Origin: Homarus americanus
Lineage: Eukaryota > Arthropoda > Malacostraca > Decapoda > Nephropidae
Direction of reading: 5' to 3'
Assembly: GCF_018991925.1 (NCBI RefSeq)
Contig: NW_024756914.1
Span: 6,218,662-6,282,661 of the forward strand
Length of the DNA: 64,000 nucleotides
Shown here: positions 53,261-63,784 of the stretch, one piece after another
Layout: each line of letters opens with the position of its first letter
Numbering within the stretch: the stretch's first letter is position 1
Notes under the pieces: model-generated
Seen by the model: only the letters and a program-made list of their open reading frames with translations
What the model was told of the DNA's origin: nothing
Databases searched by the model: none
Made by a program: the position numbers and the translations under genes

Positions 53261-54140
53261 AGGTGAAAATTCCTCTCCCTACGATTCCTCCCAAGCAGTC
53301 ACTCGGGTTAAGTGAACGTATTTAGTGAGTAGAGTTCCTGTGTTATTTTGGTGTTAATTTATGATGTAGAGAGAGAGAGAGAGAGTGAGTGTGTGTGTTC
53401 TGGATCTGTCTAAACATTCAACCTTTATTTTTTCTGTCACTTTTTTCATTGACGGGTAATTTATCTAGGCCTTTGATGTTGCGTCTCTCTCTTTGAAGTG
53501 ATATTGGGAACCTTCTGGTAGTCTGTCTGTCTCGTGTGTGTGTGTGTGTGTGTGTGTTTATTTTAGTGAGAGAAAGAGAGAGGGCACCCCCATTACCCCG
53601 TGGCCATGGCAGACAGGGCAGATCAACCCCCCCCTCCCCCCCTCCTTCCCTCCCCTAGGTCAAGAGCCAGACTTCCAATGTTTACATGTCATCAGCTGGT
53701 GTGGTTGACTCAGTAGTGCCCCAGGCCACCACAACTTAATCTTGCGGGTCCTCTCTGATGGGACGCTTTAAAGTTGCTCTACGTGACCTCGCTTGTGTAC
53801 GTAGACAGATTCTTGTGTCTTGAGGTGGAATGTAGAACCAAAATAAAGGGAGAATGTCTGTAATGTCTCCCTGTCGGTGTATATAACCCGTTGGTGATAA
53901 TAGTTGTCTTATTTTATCTAGTTTCGTCTTATTTCTTCATTTATCTGTGTTTTATTTATCCTCTTTATCTTCGTTCGTGTTATTTCGGTTTATTTTGTGG
54001 TAGGTTTCACAGCCAGTAATGTTTTGTTACTTGAGACACGGTATTCTAAGCACCCCTCGGGTTGGGTCTATACCGTATCTTAACCTACATTATTGACGAG
54101 CATGTTTCCCCGTTGAGGTGTGTACAGTGCTGGAGGGGCA
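53261..54140. other. Mostly unique DNA, nothing recognised
   Basis: Short (GA)n at 53370-53383 and (GT)n at 53537-53558; C-run 53627-53642. The rest is unique, with no gene or RNA supported. Confidence 0.5.
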
Positions 54141-54143
54141 TCG

Positions 54144-54145
<2 letters not shown>

Positions 54146-54207
<62 letters not shown>

Positions 54208-54279
54208 TTAAGCTGTCCGTCATATATCTTGCTATTATTAACGTCTAAAAATAGAGACCATTAATTGTGCAAGAAGAGG

Positions 54280-54326
<47 letters not shown>

Positions 54327-54372
54327 TCACTCACTCACTCACTCACTCACTCACTCACTCACTCACTCACTG
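54146..54372. repeat. (GT)30, (CA)21 and (CACT)13
   Basis: GT 54146-54206, CA 54281-54322, then (ACTC)n to 54371. The GT and CA tracts are complementary and 75 bases apart. Confidence 0.97.
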
Positions 54373-54534
54373 TTTTCCTCTCACTAGCCATACAGTTTTT
54401 CTCGATATATTTTACACAACACGTAATTAATACCATTATTTTTTGACCTGTATTGTGACGTCATTAAGCTCTTGTTTACACTCTAATACTTGACAGTCTT
54501 CATCATGTTTTGTCATTTTTAAAAGTGCTTATTA

Positions 54535-54700
54535 AAATTGTGTAATATTGTGTGTCATTGTGAATACTTGTGTAATATAGGGTAGAATTGTGTAGCCTTG
54601 TTTATAATTGTGTAATATACTGAATAATTGTGTAATCTTGTGTATAATTGTGTAATCTCTTGTATAATTCTCATATCGTGTATAATTGTGTATAATGTAG
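54535..54700. repeat. ~18-bp degenerate repeat (ATTGTGTAATCTTGTGTATA)
   Basis: Eight or nine diverged units. A single CRE octamer lies just upstream at 54456-54463. Confidence 0.8.
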
Positions 54701-54774
54701 TTTATATTATGGCGTTCACTGAAGCAGATTATAGTACATTAAGTGAAGTATGAGATAAGGTAATGACGTGCCCT

Positions 54775-55005
54775 GGATTAGGTTAGGTTCGGTTAGGTTA
54801 GGTTCGGTTAGGTTAGATTAGCGTTAGGTTAGGGTAATTTATTGTTAGGTTGAGTTAGTTTGGGTTAGATTAGGTTAATTTACTGGTAGGTTAGGTTCAA
54901 GCCTTTTTAAGTTAGGTCAGTTGAGGTTCGGGCAAATTAGGTTAGGTCAGGTCAGGTTAGGTTAGGTCAGGTCAGGTTAGGTTAGGTCAGGTCAGGCTTA
55001 CACAC
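54775..55005. repeat. TTAGG/TCAGG cluster
   Basis: GGTTAGGTTCGGTTAGG and GGTTAGGTCAGGTCAGG units. The distal part is a TTAGG-TCAGG mixed repeat of 20 bp. Confidence 0.9.
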
Positions 55006-55164
55006 CTTTAAACCATAATAGTAATGTGGTGGTGTGAGAGAACAACAGTAGTATTGGAGCAGCTTTTGTTTAATGGCACAAGTTCACTTCTGTTATGGCG
55101 CCAACTGATTGTTATTTTCACGTTTTATCCCCAGGTGAGTAACCAACCCGCACCATCGACAGTA

Positions 55165-55455
55165 TTGCCAAGGTTAAGGAGGGTGCAACTCTGCGTATTA
55201 AAGGTTGGTAACACTGGCTCCAACTTAAACTAGACTTATTTACTAACTTAGAAAACTACTTAACTATCACTTAAGGTTAGGTTAAGTGTTGCCAAGATAG
55301 ACTTGTTATCAAGGAGGGGGGGGGGGAGGAAGGTGCAGCGCTACGTGTGAAGTTGGTAACACTGTGACTCCTACTTCCTACTTACACTCTACTTAACGTA
55401 CACTTAATGTCTACTTAGAAAACTACCTAGCGACTGTTGCTTTATGGTTAGTTAG
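55165..55455. repeat. ~140-bp diverged tandem duplication
   Basis: Two blocks (about 55165-55282 and 55283-55455) share, in order, GTnTTGCCAAG, AAGGAGGG, GnnGGTGCA, GTTGGTAACACTG, ACTTAC-type words and TTAGAAAACTACnTA. A G14 run sits in the second block. A donor-like CAGGTGAGT lies just before (55132-55140) without exon support. Confidence 0.7.
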
Positions 55456-55540
55456 CGTGGCATCTCCTTACACACACACACAGGTAACTCAGGGTCATCT
55501 GTCATCATTAACTTGGGCTGTAAAATTACGGTTATTCCAC

Positions 55541-55542
<2 letters not shown>

Positions 55543-55597
<55 letters not shown>

Positions 55598-55860
55598 GCC
55601 TCCCTCCTTACCCCCTCTACTCGCCCCTCCTGGACCCCTCTCCTCGCCCTCCACAGCCCCCATTCCTCGCCTCTGGCCCCCTCCTCGCCCCTCCTGACCC
55701 CCACTCTCGCCCTCCACCGGCCCCCCACTCCTCGCCCCTCCTGGCCCCACTCCTCGCCCTCTGACCCCACTCCTCGCCCCTCCCTGACCCCCCCTCCTCG
55801 CCCCTCCTGACCCCCACTCCTCCCCTCCCAGCCCCCCACTCCTGCCCCTCCCAGCCATTC
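55543..55860. repeat. (CT)26 and CCCCTCCTGACCCCACTCCT repeat
   Basis: (CT)n 55543-55594; ~22-bp units CTCCTCGCCCCTCCTGACCC to 55855. Confidence 0.93.
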
Positions 55861-55931
55861 TTCCCAGGTGTGAGGTCTCCTCCTCAAATCAGACAATAAA
55901 GGACAACGTGTATTAAATCAGTTTACAGAAT

Positions 55932-56056
<125 letters not shown>

Positions 56057-56059
56057 ACC

Positions 56060-56400
56060 TCTTAAGGGGGGAGGAGGGAAGAAGGGAGGGAAGGTGATGC
56101 AGGAAGGGTGGGGGAGGGAAGTAACGGGTGAGGAAGGGGACGTGATGATGGAGAGGAACTGGGAGGAGAGGGAAGGATGGTGGTTGTGGGAGAGGGAGGG
56201 AAGGAGGGGGTGAAGAGATGGAAGGAGTAAAGGGAAGGAAGGAGGGGTATATGGGATGAGTGAGAGAAAAGGAAGGGGAGTGGGGGGTGGGAGGGAGGGA
56301 AGGAGGAGGATGTGGGATAATGGAGATAAAGCGAAAGTGGGGGAAAGGGAAGGTGAGAGGGGAGGGAAGAGAGGCAGGCAGGAGGGGGTGACTAAAGTAG
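56060..56400. repeat. Purine-rich tract
   Basis: GGAGGGAAGGAGG-type DNA; then GTCTGTCTG-like sequence 56475-56660 and (GT)n 56700-56722. Confidence 0.88.
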
Positions 56401-56859
56401 AAAGATCAACACTCGCTAATGTTTATAAATGTTTATAATTGTTCCTGAAGTGGATTTACGCTCCCGGTAATGGCTGGCTGTCTGTCGGTTGGTCTGTCGG
56501 TCTCTGTATGTATGTATGTGTATATGTATGTATGCATGGTTGTTTGTCTGTGTGTATGTCTGCCTGTTTGTGTCTGTCTGTCTGCCTGCTGCTCGTCTCT
56601 TGTCTGCCTGTCTCTCTTTGTCTGTCTGCCTCCCCCGTCCGTCCGTCCCTTTTTAGCCTCGGTGCAGACTAGTTTGTATCTCTTAATGTATATGTGTGTA
56701 TGTGTGTGTGTGTGTGTGTGTGCCAGCCCTAATACACACTACACCTGTAATTAGTGTGGACCAGGTGAGGGAGGGGGGAAAAAGCGAGGTAGCCGGTCAG
56801 TAATGTACGTTAATGCTGTATGTGTCGAGTATACCCCCACCCACCCCCCCACCCCTACA

Positions 56860-57036
56860 CACACACACACACACACACACGTGACAAGTGCCAGACAGTG
56901 CCACCAGGTAAGGCCGTGTCGAGTGCCATGTTAGCCAGGGAGTTGACACCATATGATAAATCCTTCGCCTCGTCAGCATCCCCGACTTTAAGAATGAACC
57001 CGAAGAAGGCGATGACGATGCTCTCCCTTACCTCAT

Positions 57037-57038
<2 letters not shown>
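56860..57038 (-). other. Exon-like open segment between (CA)n and (GT)n tracts
   Basis: On the minus strand one frame is open across the whole complex island, reading EVRESIVIAFFGFILKVGDA near 57012 and then DEAKDLSYGVNSLANMALD to GGTVWHLSR near 56880. Third codon positions are strongly C/G-biased (ATC GTC ATC GCC TTC TTC), unlike surrounding DNA and suggestive of past protein coding. GAGGTAAGG at its 5' side resembles a splice donor but lies on the wrong side for an exon of this frame. Similar segments may be dispersed in decapods (recollection, unverified). I cannot name the family. It could be part of a transposon ORF. Confidence 0.35.

Positions 57039-57092
<54 letters not shown>
57039..57092. 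repeat. (GT)27
   Basis: Pure GT tract bordering the open segment above. Confidence 0.98.
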
Positions 57093-57094
<2 letters not shown>

Positions 57095-57347
57095 TCATGA
57101 ACTGTGATGTAAACAATACTTTGGACTTGCTTAATGTTAGTTGATTAGATCCGTTTGTTTGTTTTGTTTACCTGAGTGTAGAAGGTTGTTTGGGAGGGTG
57201 TTTGTTTGTTTGTTTGTTTTTTGGGGGATGTATAGATCAGCTTTATGGTGTTTTGTGTGGCGTACTTTAGGGTCATGAACATTACTTTGGTTTCTCGCTT
57301 GTCTTTAAAACATTGTAGGTTCACCCTCTTTGATGTTTATTTACACC

Positions 57348-57351
57348 TGCC

Positions 57352-57411
<60 letters not shown>
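57348..57411. repeat. (CTGT)16
   Basis: Pure tetranucleotide tract. Related CCGTCTGTCTGTC runs occur again at 57780-57835. Confidence 0.98.
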
Positions 57412-57484
57412 CCGTCTAGTGTTGATAGAAGGACTAGGTCAAGATTATCCAGCGGGGAGACATTGAACTTTATAGTCGTCTTCC

Positions 57485-57678
57485 TTGTGTACCTGCTGGG
57501 TGTACCTGCTTGGTGTACCTGTTGGGTGTACCTGCTTGGTGTACCTGCTGGGTGTACCTGCTTGGTGTACCTGTTGGGTGTACCTGCTTGGTGTACCTGT
57601 TGGGTGTACCTGCTTGGTGTACCTGTTGGGTGTACCTGCTGGGTGTACCTGTTGGGTGTACCTGTTGGGTGTACCTGA
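57485..57678. repeat. 13-bp minisatellite (GTGTACCTGCTGG)
   Basis: About 15 units with GCTGG/GCTTG/GTTGG endings that partly alternate. The 39-base triple unit keeps all frames open on both strands. Confidence 0.97.
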
Positions 57679-57899
57679 TTAAAATTTCTCTGATTGATTG
57701 ATTTTTGTTGACACCTTGAAGGACTGACGTACTGTGGTGTGTATCCCTGTGTAGGTGTTGTGGCTGTGTACGTCCCTTTGTCTGTCCGTCTGTCTGTCTG
57801 TCTGTGTCTGGGTGTCTATGTCCGTCCGTCTGTTTGTGTGTGTTCGTAAACTTTCTCTTGAGCAGAATATAACTCATATTGGTACAGATATTTGATGGA

Positions 57900-58500
57900 A
57901 CTTCAGTTGTGGGGGAGCAGCAGCCCTCAGCCCTCATACACCATCTGGGCAGCCCTCATACCCTCACACACCACCTGGGTAGCCCCCAGCCCTCACACTC
58001 CACCTGGGGGTCCTACATTAAACTTGAGCAGGAGACACAACACCCAGGAGGCCAACTGTCTCTCTCAGGAGGACCATTCTTCCTTCTTCCTCCTCCTCCC
58101 TTCTTCCTTCTTCCTCCTCCTCCCGTCTTCTTTCCTCCTCCTTTCTTCCTCTAACCCCACCTCTTTCCTTCTTCCTCCTCCTCCCTTCTTCATTCTTCCT
58201 TCTCCTCCACCTCTTTCCTTCTTCCTCCACCTCATTTCCTTCCTCTCTTTTTCCTTTTCCTCCCTCCTTTCTGTTCCTCCCCCCTCCCATTCCTCCCTTG
58301 TTTCTCCTTCCTTTTCCTTTCTCCCTTCTTTGGCCCATGCTTGTTCCATTCCCCCCTTCGACCCAAACAACCCCCTTCCTCGACCCACAACCCCCCTCCT
58401 CCCATCCTCCACATCTCCCTTCTCGACCCACACATCTTCCTCCACCCCCTCCCTCCTCTCAAACCCCTTCCCCCCACACCTCCCATCCCCACATCATATA
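57900..58500. repeat. CAGCCCTCATACAC repeat and TTCCTCCTCC tract
   Basis: Degenerate CCTCACACACCACCTGGG units 57915-58010; CTTCTTCCTCCTCCTCCC polypyrimidine 58075-58500. Confidence 0.9.
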
Positions 58501-58679
58501 GCTAGGCCGAGTAGCAAGTGGATTCTCAAAGGTCCTCACGATAAATCCCCCAAGCGCCATAACTATCCTGGACGTCTCATCTGGGTTACAGTCTCTGAGC
58601 AATCTGGCCGCCATTAAAGCCTCCATATTCATGTTGTTCCCCCCAGAGAGCCGCTAAGATGCGTTCTCACTTCTCTAGT

Positions 58680-58915
58680 TATTAGAAGTTATGGATACTG
58701 AGGAAGTTTGGGAGTTGTGGTTATGAGAGAGATTAGTAGGAGAGAGAAGTGGGGTAAATTGTGGTTGTGATGGTGGTGGGGGGTTGTAGATGGTGCTGTT
58801 GGTTGTGCTACGGGGGTTGGTGGTATGGTGGTTGTGTTGGGGGTTGTAGATGGTGCTGTTGTGGTGGTGGTGGTGGTTGATGTTATTGTTGGGGGGTGGT
58901 GGTGGAGGATGACCA
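58680..58915. repeat. GGTTGT/GGTGGT repeat
   Basis: GGGGGTTGTAGATGGTGCTG duplicated at 58779 and 58839 within GGTGGT-rich DNA. Confidence 0.88.
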
Positions 58916-59018
58916 TCACACCCCCTACACGGTGTCAGCTGTGTTCTCTCACTACGGTAATGTAACACCTCACACACCATGTTATGATAATTTATGTAGT
59001 GTGTGTGTGTGTGTGTGT

Positions 59019-59019
<1 letters not shown>

Positions 59020-59086
<67 letters not shown>

Positions 59087-59450
59087 TTAACTGTTTATTG
59101 AAAACATTCTGCAGCCCGAAGGCTGAAAATATACATTGGACATAAATGACTTATTACATACATTGGTGGTTTAACAAAAGCCTTCATTAGAGAAAGGTAA
59201 AGGAACATACAGTGAACATACAGATTAATAGGTGTTGAACAGCAAAAACGTAGTGTAGTAACGCCCTCCCAGATGGTGTTAGAAGGGACCTCACGTGGTG
59301 TAGTAGTTCCCTCACAGATGGTGTTATGAGGGACCTCACGTGGCGTAGTAATTCCCTCACGGATGGTGTTATATGAGTGAGGTGTGGTCCCAGGCCTTCC
59401 TATCGTAGACGGATTAACACATCGCTGGTTGTTGTTGGGTCTCACGGGCA
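59020..59450 (-). mobile_element. LINE family B, 3' end with (AAT)n tail (copy 2)
   Basis: Read on the minus strand, the segment ends GAAAATATACA..., then AATAAACAGTTAATTATTTA and a (TTA)n tract (59020-59081). The same order is seen at the 3' end of copy 1 (60785-60870: GCAGAAAATATACAG, GGTTTATTAACA, AATAATAATTAACGG on the plus strand). Near 59257-59385 its untranslated region holds three copies of a 45-bp repeat (ACCTCACGTGGTGTAGTAGT). No RT domain remains in this copy. Confidence 0.6.
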
Positions 59451-59741
59451 GTTATCACTGGGTACCTGGGACCTCACTGTGTGAAGGTTAACTTGGGTAC
59501 GACTCGGCTGTTACTGTTGAGTTGTTCTCACTGACTTTATGCACTGTTCACCACTGTTCACCTCTGTTCAACACTGGTTCCATTCCTTTGCTAAATGAAA
59601 TTGTAACTTCTGGCGAGAACTTGTTGATATTCCGGTGGGGAGGAGGGTTCAGGGAAGGGAGTTGGTATGGGCCAACTTAACAGTTAACTTGGCTGCTCCC
59701 AGAGGAGCGCCAGGTACATCTTGACCCTTCGGTGGTCAAGG

Positions 59742-59745
<4 letters not shown>

Positions 59746-59781
<36 letters not shown>
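59746..59781. repeat. (GT)18
   Basis: GT tract. The CT-rich DNA at 59870-59995 and unique DNA 59451-59745 show nothing else. Confidence 0.97.
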
Positions 59782-59784
<3 letters not shown>

Positions 59785-60164
59785 AACGGGAGTGAAAGGA
59801 GGAGGAGGGGGAATGGGGGAGGTATTTCTGCATGGTACATAGTGGTTGACTGTGTGTGACCCCTTCACCTCCCCTCACCTCCTTCTCACCTTACCACCTC
59901 CTCCTTCCCTCTCAATCCTCACCCCTCACCCCCTACCCATCCTCACCCCCTCCTACCCTCCCCCTCACCCCCACCTTCCTCCCCCTCCCAAAGGTGTACC
60001 AGGCATGTGGACTCATTAAACGGGACTAGGGTATGTTGGGGCACGAGTGTACCCAGCCAGCCGGGTATATAATGTGTCACCACCCCTGCCCACCCACCCA
60101 CCCACCCGGGGAAACTTGCACCAGTTGACCTGACCTAGTTGATTATCTCGCCTTACCTGCATTT

Positions 60165-60595
60165 CACCTGTACGCGGATCTTTCCTTCACCTGTACACGG
60201 ATCTTTCCTTCGCCTGTACACGGATCCTTCCTTCACCTGTCCACGGATCCTTCCTTCACCTATACACGGATCCTTCCTTCACCTGTATAAGGAGCCTTCT
60301 TCACCTGTACACGGATCCTTCCTTCACATGTACACGGATCCTTCCTTCACCTGTCCACGGATCCTTCCTTCACCTGTACACGGATCCTTCCTTCACCTGG
60401 CTGGAGGGTGTAGGCTGGGGGATGTGGTCTGGAGGGGTGTAGGCTGGAGGGGTGTAGGCTGGAGGGGTGTAGGCTGGGGGAGGGATTGAGGTGACGTCAG
60501 AGTGTATCGGGTGGTGGTGTGTGTACTCCTATCGTCTGTCACTCACATTCTGGCCACTCACAGTCTGGCCACTCACAGTCTGGCCACTCACTAGT
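60165..60595. repeat. 23-bp, 18-bp and 15-bp minisatellites
   Basis: Ten units of CACCTGTACACGGATCCTTC (plus CTT) 60165-60405 (BamHI-type GGATCC in most). Four units of GGAGGGGTGTAGGCT 60405-60480. A CRE octamer at 60492-60499. Four units of CACTCACAGTCTGGC 60538-60592. Confidence 0.96.
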
Positions 60596-60710
60596 TCTCG
60601 TAACACAATATACACTAGATAGTTTTACAGTGAACAATGAAATAATCTCCAGAGGACAGAAATGTATACCCCGGCGTGTGTGTGTTTGCGTTCACGTATA
60701 TTCGTTTGTT

Positions 60711-60714
<4 letters not shown>

Positions 60715-60765
<51 letters not shown>
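60715..60765. repeat. (GT)25
   Basis: GT tract, then GATGATGATAATAATAATAA, which is the tail of the LINE on the minus strand. Confidence 0.97.
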
Positions 60766-60766
<1 letters not shown>

Positions 60767-60784
60767 TTATAATACTGATGATGA

Positions 60785-61990
60785 TGATAATAATAATAAT
60801 TAACGGTTTATTAACAAATTACATCAGTCGTAAGCAGAAAATATACAGATGACATAAGTGGTGTATATATAATGTACAATAACAGGGGGAGAGGGTAACT
60901 TAAGGCCTTTCAGCACAGTTACAGCACAACAGTGTGAGATTGTCAGGGAGTGAACACACAAGTTATCTACTAGTTGTTAATGATTGTTACAATGGTTAGA
61001 ATAGGATTGTGTTGTATAAGCTGGATGTGGTTGTGGTATTGAACAGCAATTCGCGGAAAAGGGGCCCCAAGTGGCAGCAGGAGACGGTGAGGAGGATGGT
61101 GTTGAAGCTTCGTCCAAAACTGACAGATGAGGTCATGGTGATGATCAGAGAGAGCCGAGAGGGTCGGTGTACTTGAGGGCCTCTTGATTGTGGTGTAGGA
61201 GAGGGAGAGAATAGTCTTGCACTCTCTCTAGAAGTCATCGTTGTGTAACAGTTAAGGAAGACGACCAGGCAGGGGAAGCTTAGATGAGCTTAGGATGTAC
61301 GAATGATGTGTAAACACTCAAGAGCTTAGACGCGGGAACTCCGAGGGACTTGAGGCGACGGAGGAGGTGGAGACGATAGCAGGAAGACTTGATGGTTGTA
61401 CTGACGTGTTTTCCAGTTCAGTTTGTTGTCTATAGTGACGTCGAGGAGCTTGGTGGAGTCCACAACCTGGAGCGTGTTGGGGCCCAGTGTGATGGAGGGA
61501 GGTGGGACAAGGTCATAGGAGAGCCTGATGTGCATAACCATGGTCTTGGTGTGGTTGATGGTGACGTGGTTGGTAGTGGATCAATTTTGGAGACTGTTCA
61601 ATATGTCCTGGAGGGCGGTGTGGTTGGGAGCATAGTTGTTCACACTGATCCCAATGGTGTAGTCGTCGACATATTTCCAGCGAGCAGAAGTTTCTCTCGA
61701 CATCTTGATAAGGATGAGGAAGTAGAGCGGTCCCATTGTAATGCCTTGCCTAACGCCACTGGTGAGTGACTGTAAGGAAGCATACAGCTCAGCGTCGGTC
61801 ACTAAGGAAGTCTGTGAGCCATAATACAACACTTTTCTGAAACCCGAGGTCAATGGCTTTGTTGATAATTATATTGTGACTGAATAAGTAAAATACTTTG
61901 GTACAGTTTGTGAAGGCGAGAGGGACAGATGTCTTACGTTTCTCCAGGTTACGGTAGATGGAATCAAGAAAGCCTGCAGTGTGTGTGTGA
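60785..61990 (-). pseudogene. LINE family B reverse transcriptase, decayed (copy 1)
   Basis: Minus-strand pieces give the C-terminal two-thirds of a LINE reverse transcriptase. Near 61975-61790 are FLDSIYRNLEKRKTS, FTNCTKVF and WLTDFLSDRR. Near 61850-61581 are GVRQGITMGPLYFLILI, with the G-x-x-x-G-P pattern of motif B, and WKYVDDYTIG, whose YVDD is the motif C catalytic box. Near 61541-61400 are LQVVDSTKLLDVTIDNKLNW, then YRLHLLRRLKSLGVPASKLL and VYTSFVHPKLI in another frame, and SPAWSSSLTVTQR to about 61200. At least three frameshifts and two or three stops break it. Motif A has lost its aspartates (FTNCTKVF where FxDFTKAFD is usual). The 3' end at 60785 has an (AAT/ATG) tail. The N-terminal half and endonuclease are absent (5' truncation near 61990). 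The CR1/Jockey-like grouping is from general resemblance. Confidence 0.85.
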
Positions 61991-62255
61991 ACATGTAGTC
62001 CTAGTGTTGTATTTACTGTATGCATGTATGTATGATATGTGTATTTATATACGGTATAGAGTATATCTGTGCAGTATTCATAAAGATAAACATACATCCT
62101 TCAGTATTTTGCAAATGAATAATGTGACACTGCCGTAATGACCAGGTGATGAGGTGGTCCGCCAAGTGTGGATTGTGTTGTGGTAAGACGCTGACTCCCT
62201 CCAAAACAGATCATCTGTATGTAAACCTAACCTCACCTAATCTAACCTAACCTCA
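61991..62255. other. Unique DNA and short CCTAA patch
   Basis: GTATGTATGATATGT-type sequence, then unique DNA and TAACCTCACCTAATCTAACC at 62226-62256. Confidence 0.55.
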
Positions 62256-62256
62256 C

Positions 62257-62605
62257 CCCACCCCACTTCACTTCTCATCAATTCTCCTCCTCACCTCCCA
62301 ACCATTCTCCTCCTCACCTCCCAACCATTCTCCTCCTCACCTCCCACCCATTCTCCTCCTCACCTCCCAATCATTCTCCTCCTCACCTCCCACCCATCTC
62401 TCCTCACCTCACCTCCCACCCATTCTCTCCTCACCTCCCAACCATTCTCCTCCTCACCTCCCAACCATTCTCCTCCTCACCTCCCACCCATTCTCCTCTT
62501 CACCTCTCAACCATTCTCCTCCTCACCTCCCACCCATTCTCCTCCTCACCTCCCACCCATTCTCCTCCTCACCTCCCAACCATTCGCCTCCTCACCTCAC
62601 TCACC
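62257..62605. repeat. 23-bp minisatellite (CATTCTCCTCCTCACCTCCC)
   Basis: About 15 units ending AAC/ACC. One unit near 62395-62425 has lost CCT and gained CTCACC. Confidence 0.96.
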
Positions 62606-62639
62606 TCTCACTCGTGGGTAAACGGGATACCCACCATGA

Positions 62640-63150
62640 CAGTGCATGACAGGACCACAGTCATGACAGCCTTCACACTATCACCTAACCATGACAGAAG
62701 ATAATCTGTTACGTGTTCCATTGTCAAGTCGAAGTCTGTGTTTATTGTTGCCTTGAGAGAACGAAATCTGTGTTTGTACTTTGTTGCTGACTTGACAGGA
62801 CGAAATCTGTCTTTGCCATTACAGGACTGAATCTGTGCTTTTTGCTTTGACAAGACGAATATGATCATGTTGATACCATTTCAAGACAAAATATGCGTCT
62901 GCCATTTCCATGTCAACACCAAATCTGTCCGTCGTTGCCATGGCACTCTCCTCACAACACAAAGACGGGTGGTTGCCATAACACAGAGACGGGTGGTTGC
63001 CATGGCACTCTCCTCACAACACAAAGACGGGTGGTTGCCATGGCACTCTCCCCACAACACAAAGACGGGTGGTTGCCGTAACACAGAGACGGGTGGTTGC
63101 CATAACACAGACGGGTGGTTGCCATGGCACTCTCCTCACAACACAGGGAC
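62640..63150. repeat. Degenerate GACGAAATCTGTGTTTG repeat, then ~36-bp GGTTGCCATGGCACTCTCCT minisatellite
   Basis: Five diverged ~40-bp units of GACnnGACGAAATCTGTGTTTG over 62695-62935 lead into units made of GTTGCCATGGCACTCTCC, TCACAACACAAAGACGGGTG and a shorter TTGCCATAACACAGAGACGG variant (62935-63150). The shared TTGCCAT word suggests one grew from the other. Confidence 0.88.
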
Positions 63151-63516
63151 CAGAGGGGTGTCGTCTAATACCCCTGGGTCACAACTTTCACCCCAGCCGG
63201 ACTCAGTGTGCCCTCCTCTGCCTCCCTCACTTTCTCTTTGTCAGGGAGAGAGAGAGAGAGTACTTATAATTCCCATGACTGCCTTACCTCTACCCAACCC
63301 AACCTTGAGTCTGGATTGCTCTTGGGAAAAAAAAAAAAAAAAACCCACTACTGAAACCCTAACACAATTAACCCTGTTGTGTATGTACCTGGATGTTGTT
63401 ATAACCCCCCGGCTGGTTGTGTTGCTGAGAGTGCCATTTTAGTGCCATGTTGGGGCCACGGTGTTAGTTCGCTTTGATGTGTTGACGTTATACAGATGAT
63501 GATAGTGGTTGGAATG

Positions 63517-63555
<39 letters not shown>

Positions 63556-63700
63556 CCAGTGGCAGGTTTTTGCACACACTGCCTTTCACTCCCTCCCTTG
63601 GGCCACGGTAGGTCGTCACGCCGCCTCGCCTATCATAAGTTTCTGCCACAATTGAAAAAGGATAAATTTGGTATTTTCACTCCCCTGTGTCGTGACTTGT
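63151..63700. other. Unique DNA with A17 run and (GT)16
   Basis: Poly-A at 63329-63345 and (GT)n 63522-63553. Otherwise complex with no gene recognised. The A-run is flanked by GGG and CCC and has no upstream element that would make it a retroposon tail. Confidence 0.5.
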
Positions 63701-63705
63701 CTTGT

Positions 63706-63708
<3 letters not shown>

Positions 63709-63782
<74 letters not shown>
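63709..63782. repeat. (CT)37
   Basis: Pure CT tract. The remaining 63783-64000 has a degenerate GGTGTCACnnGG-type pattern (GGTGTCATGAGGTGTCAGAA) and nothing else recognisable. Confidence 0.98.

Positions 63783-63784
<2 letters not shown>

Noticed and set aside
55132..55140. Second donor-like CAGGTGAGT as an exon boundary
   Set aside because: The upstream segment has no initiator, acceptor or long open frame, so the site is not supported as an exon end.
60165..60405. Direct-repeat array considered as a CRISPR array
   Set aside because: Units are contiguous with no unique spacers, and the genome is eukaryotic. The same applies to every other tandem array here.
63329..63345. A17 run as a retroposon poly-A tail
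   Set aside because: No upstream element body or target-site duplication could be recognised. It is bounded by GGG and CCC and is likely just a homopolymer.
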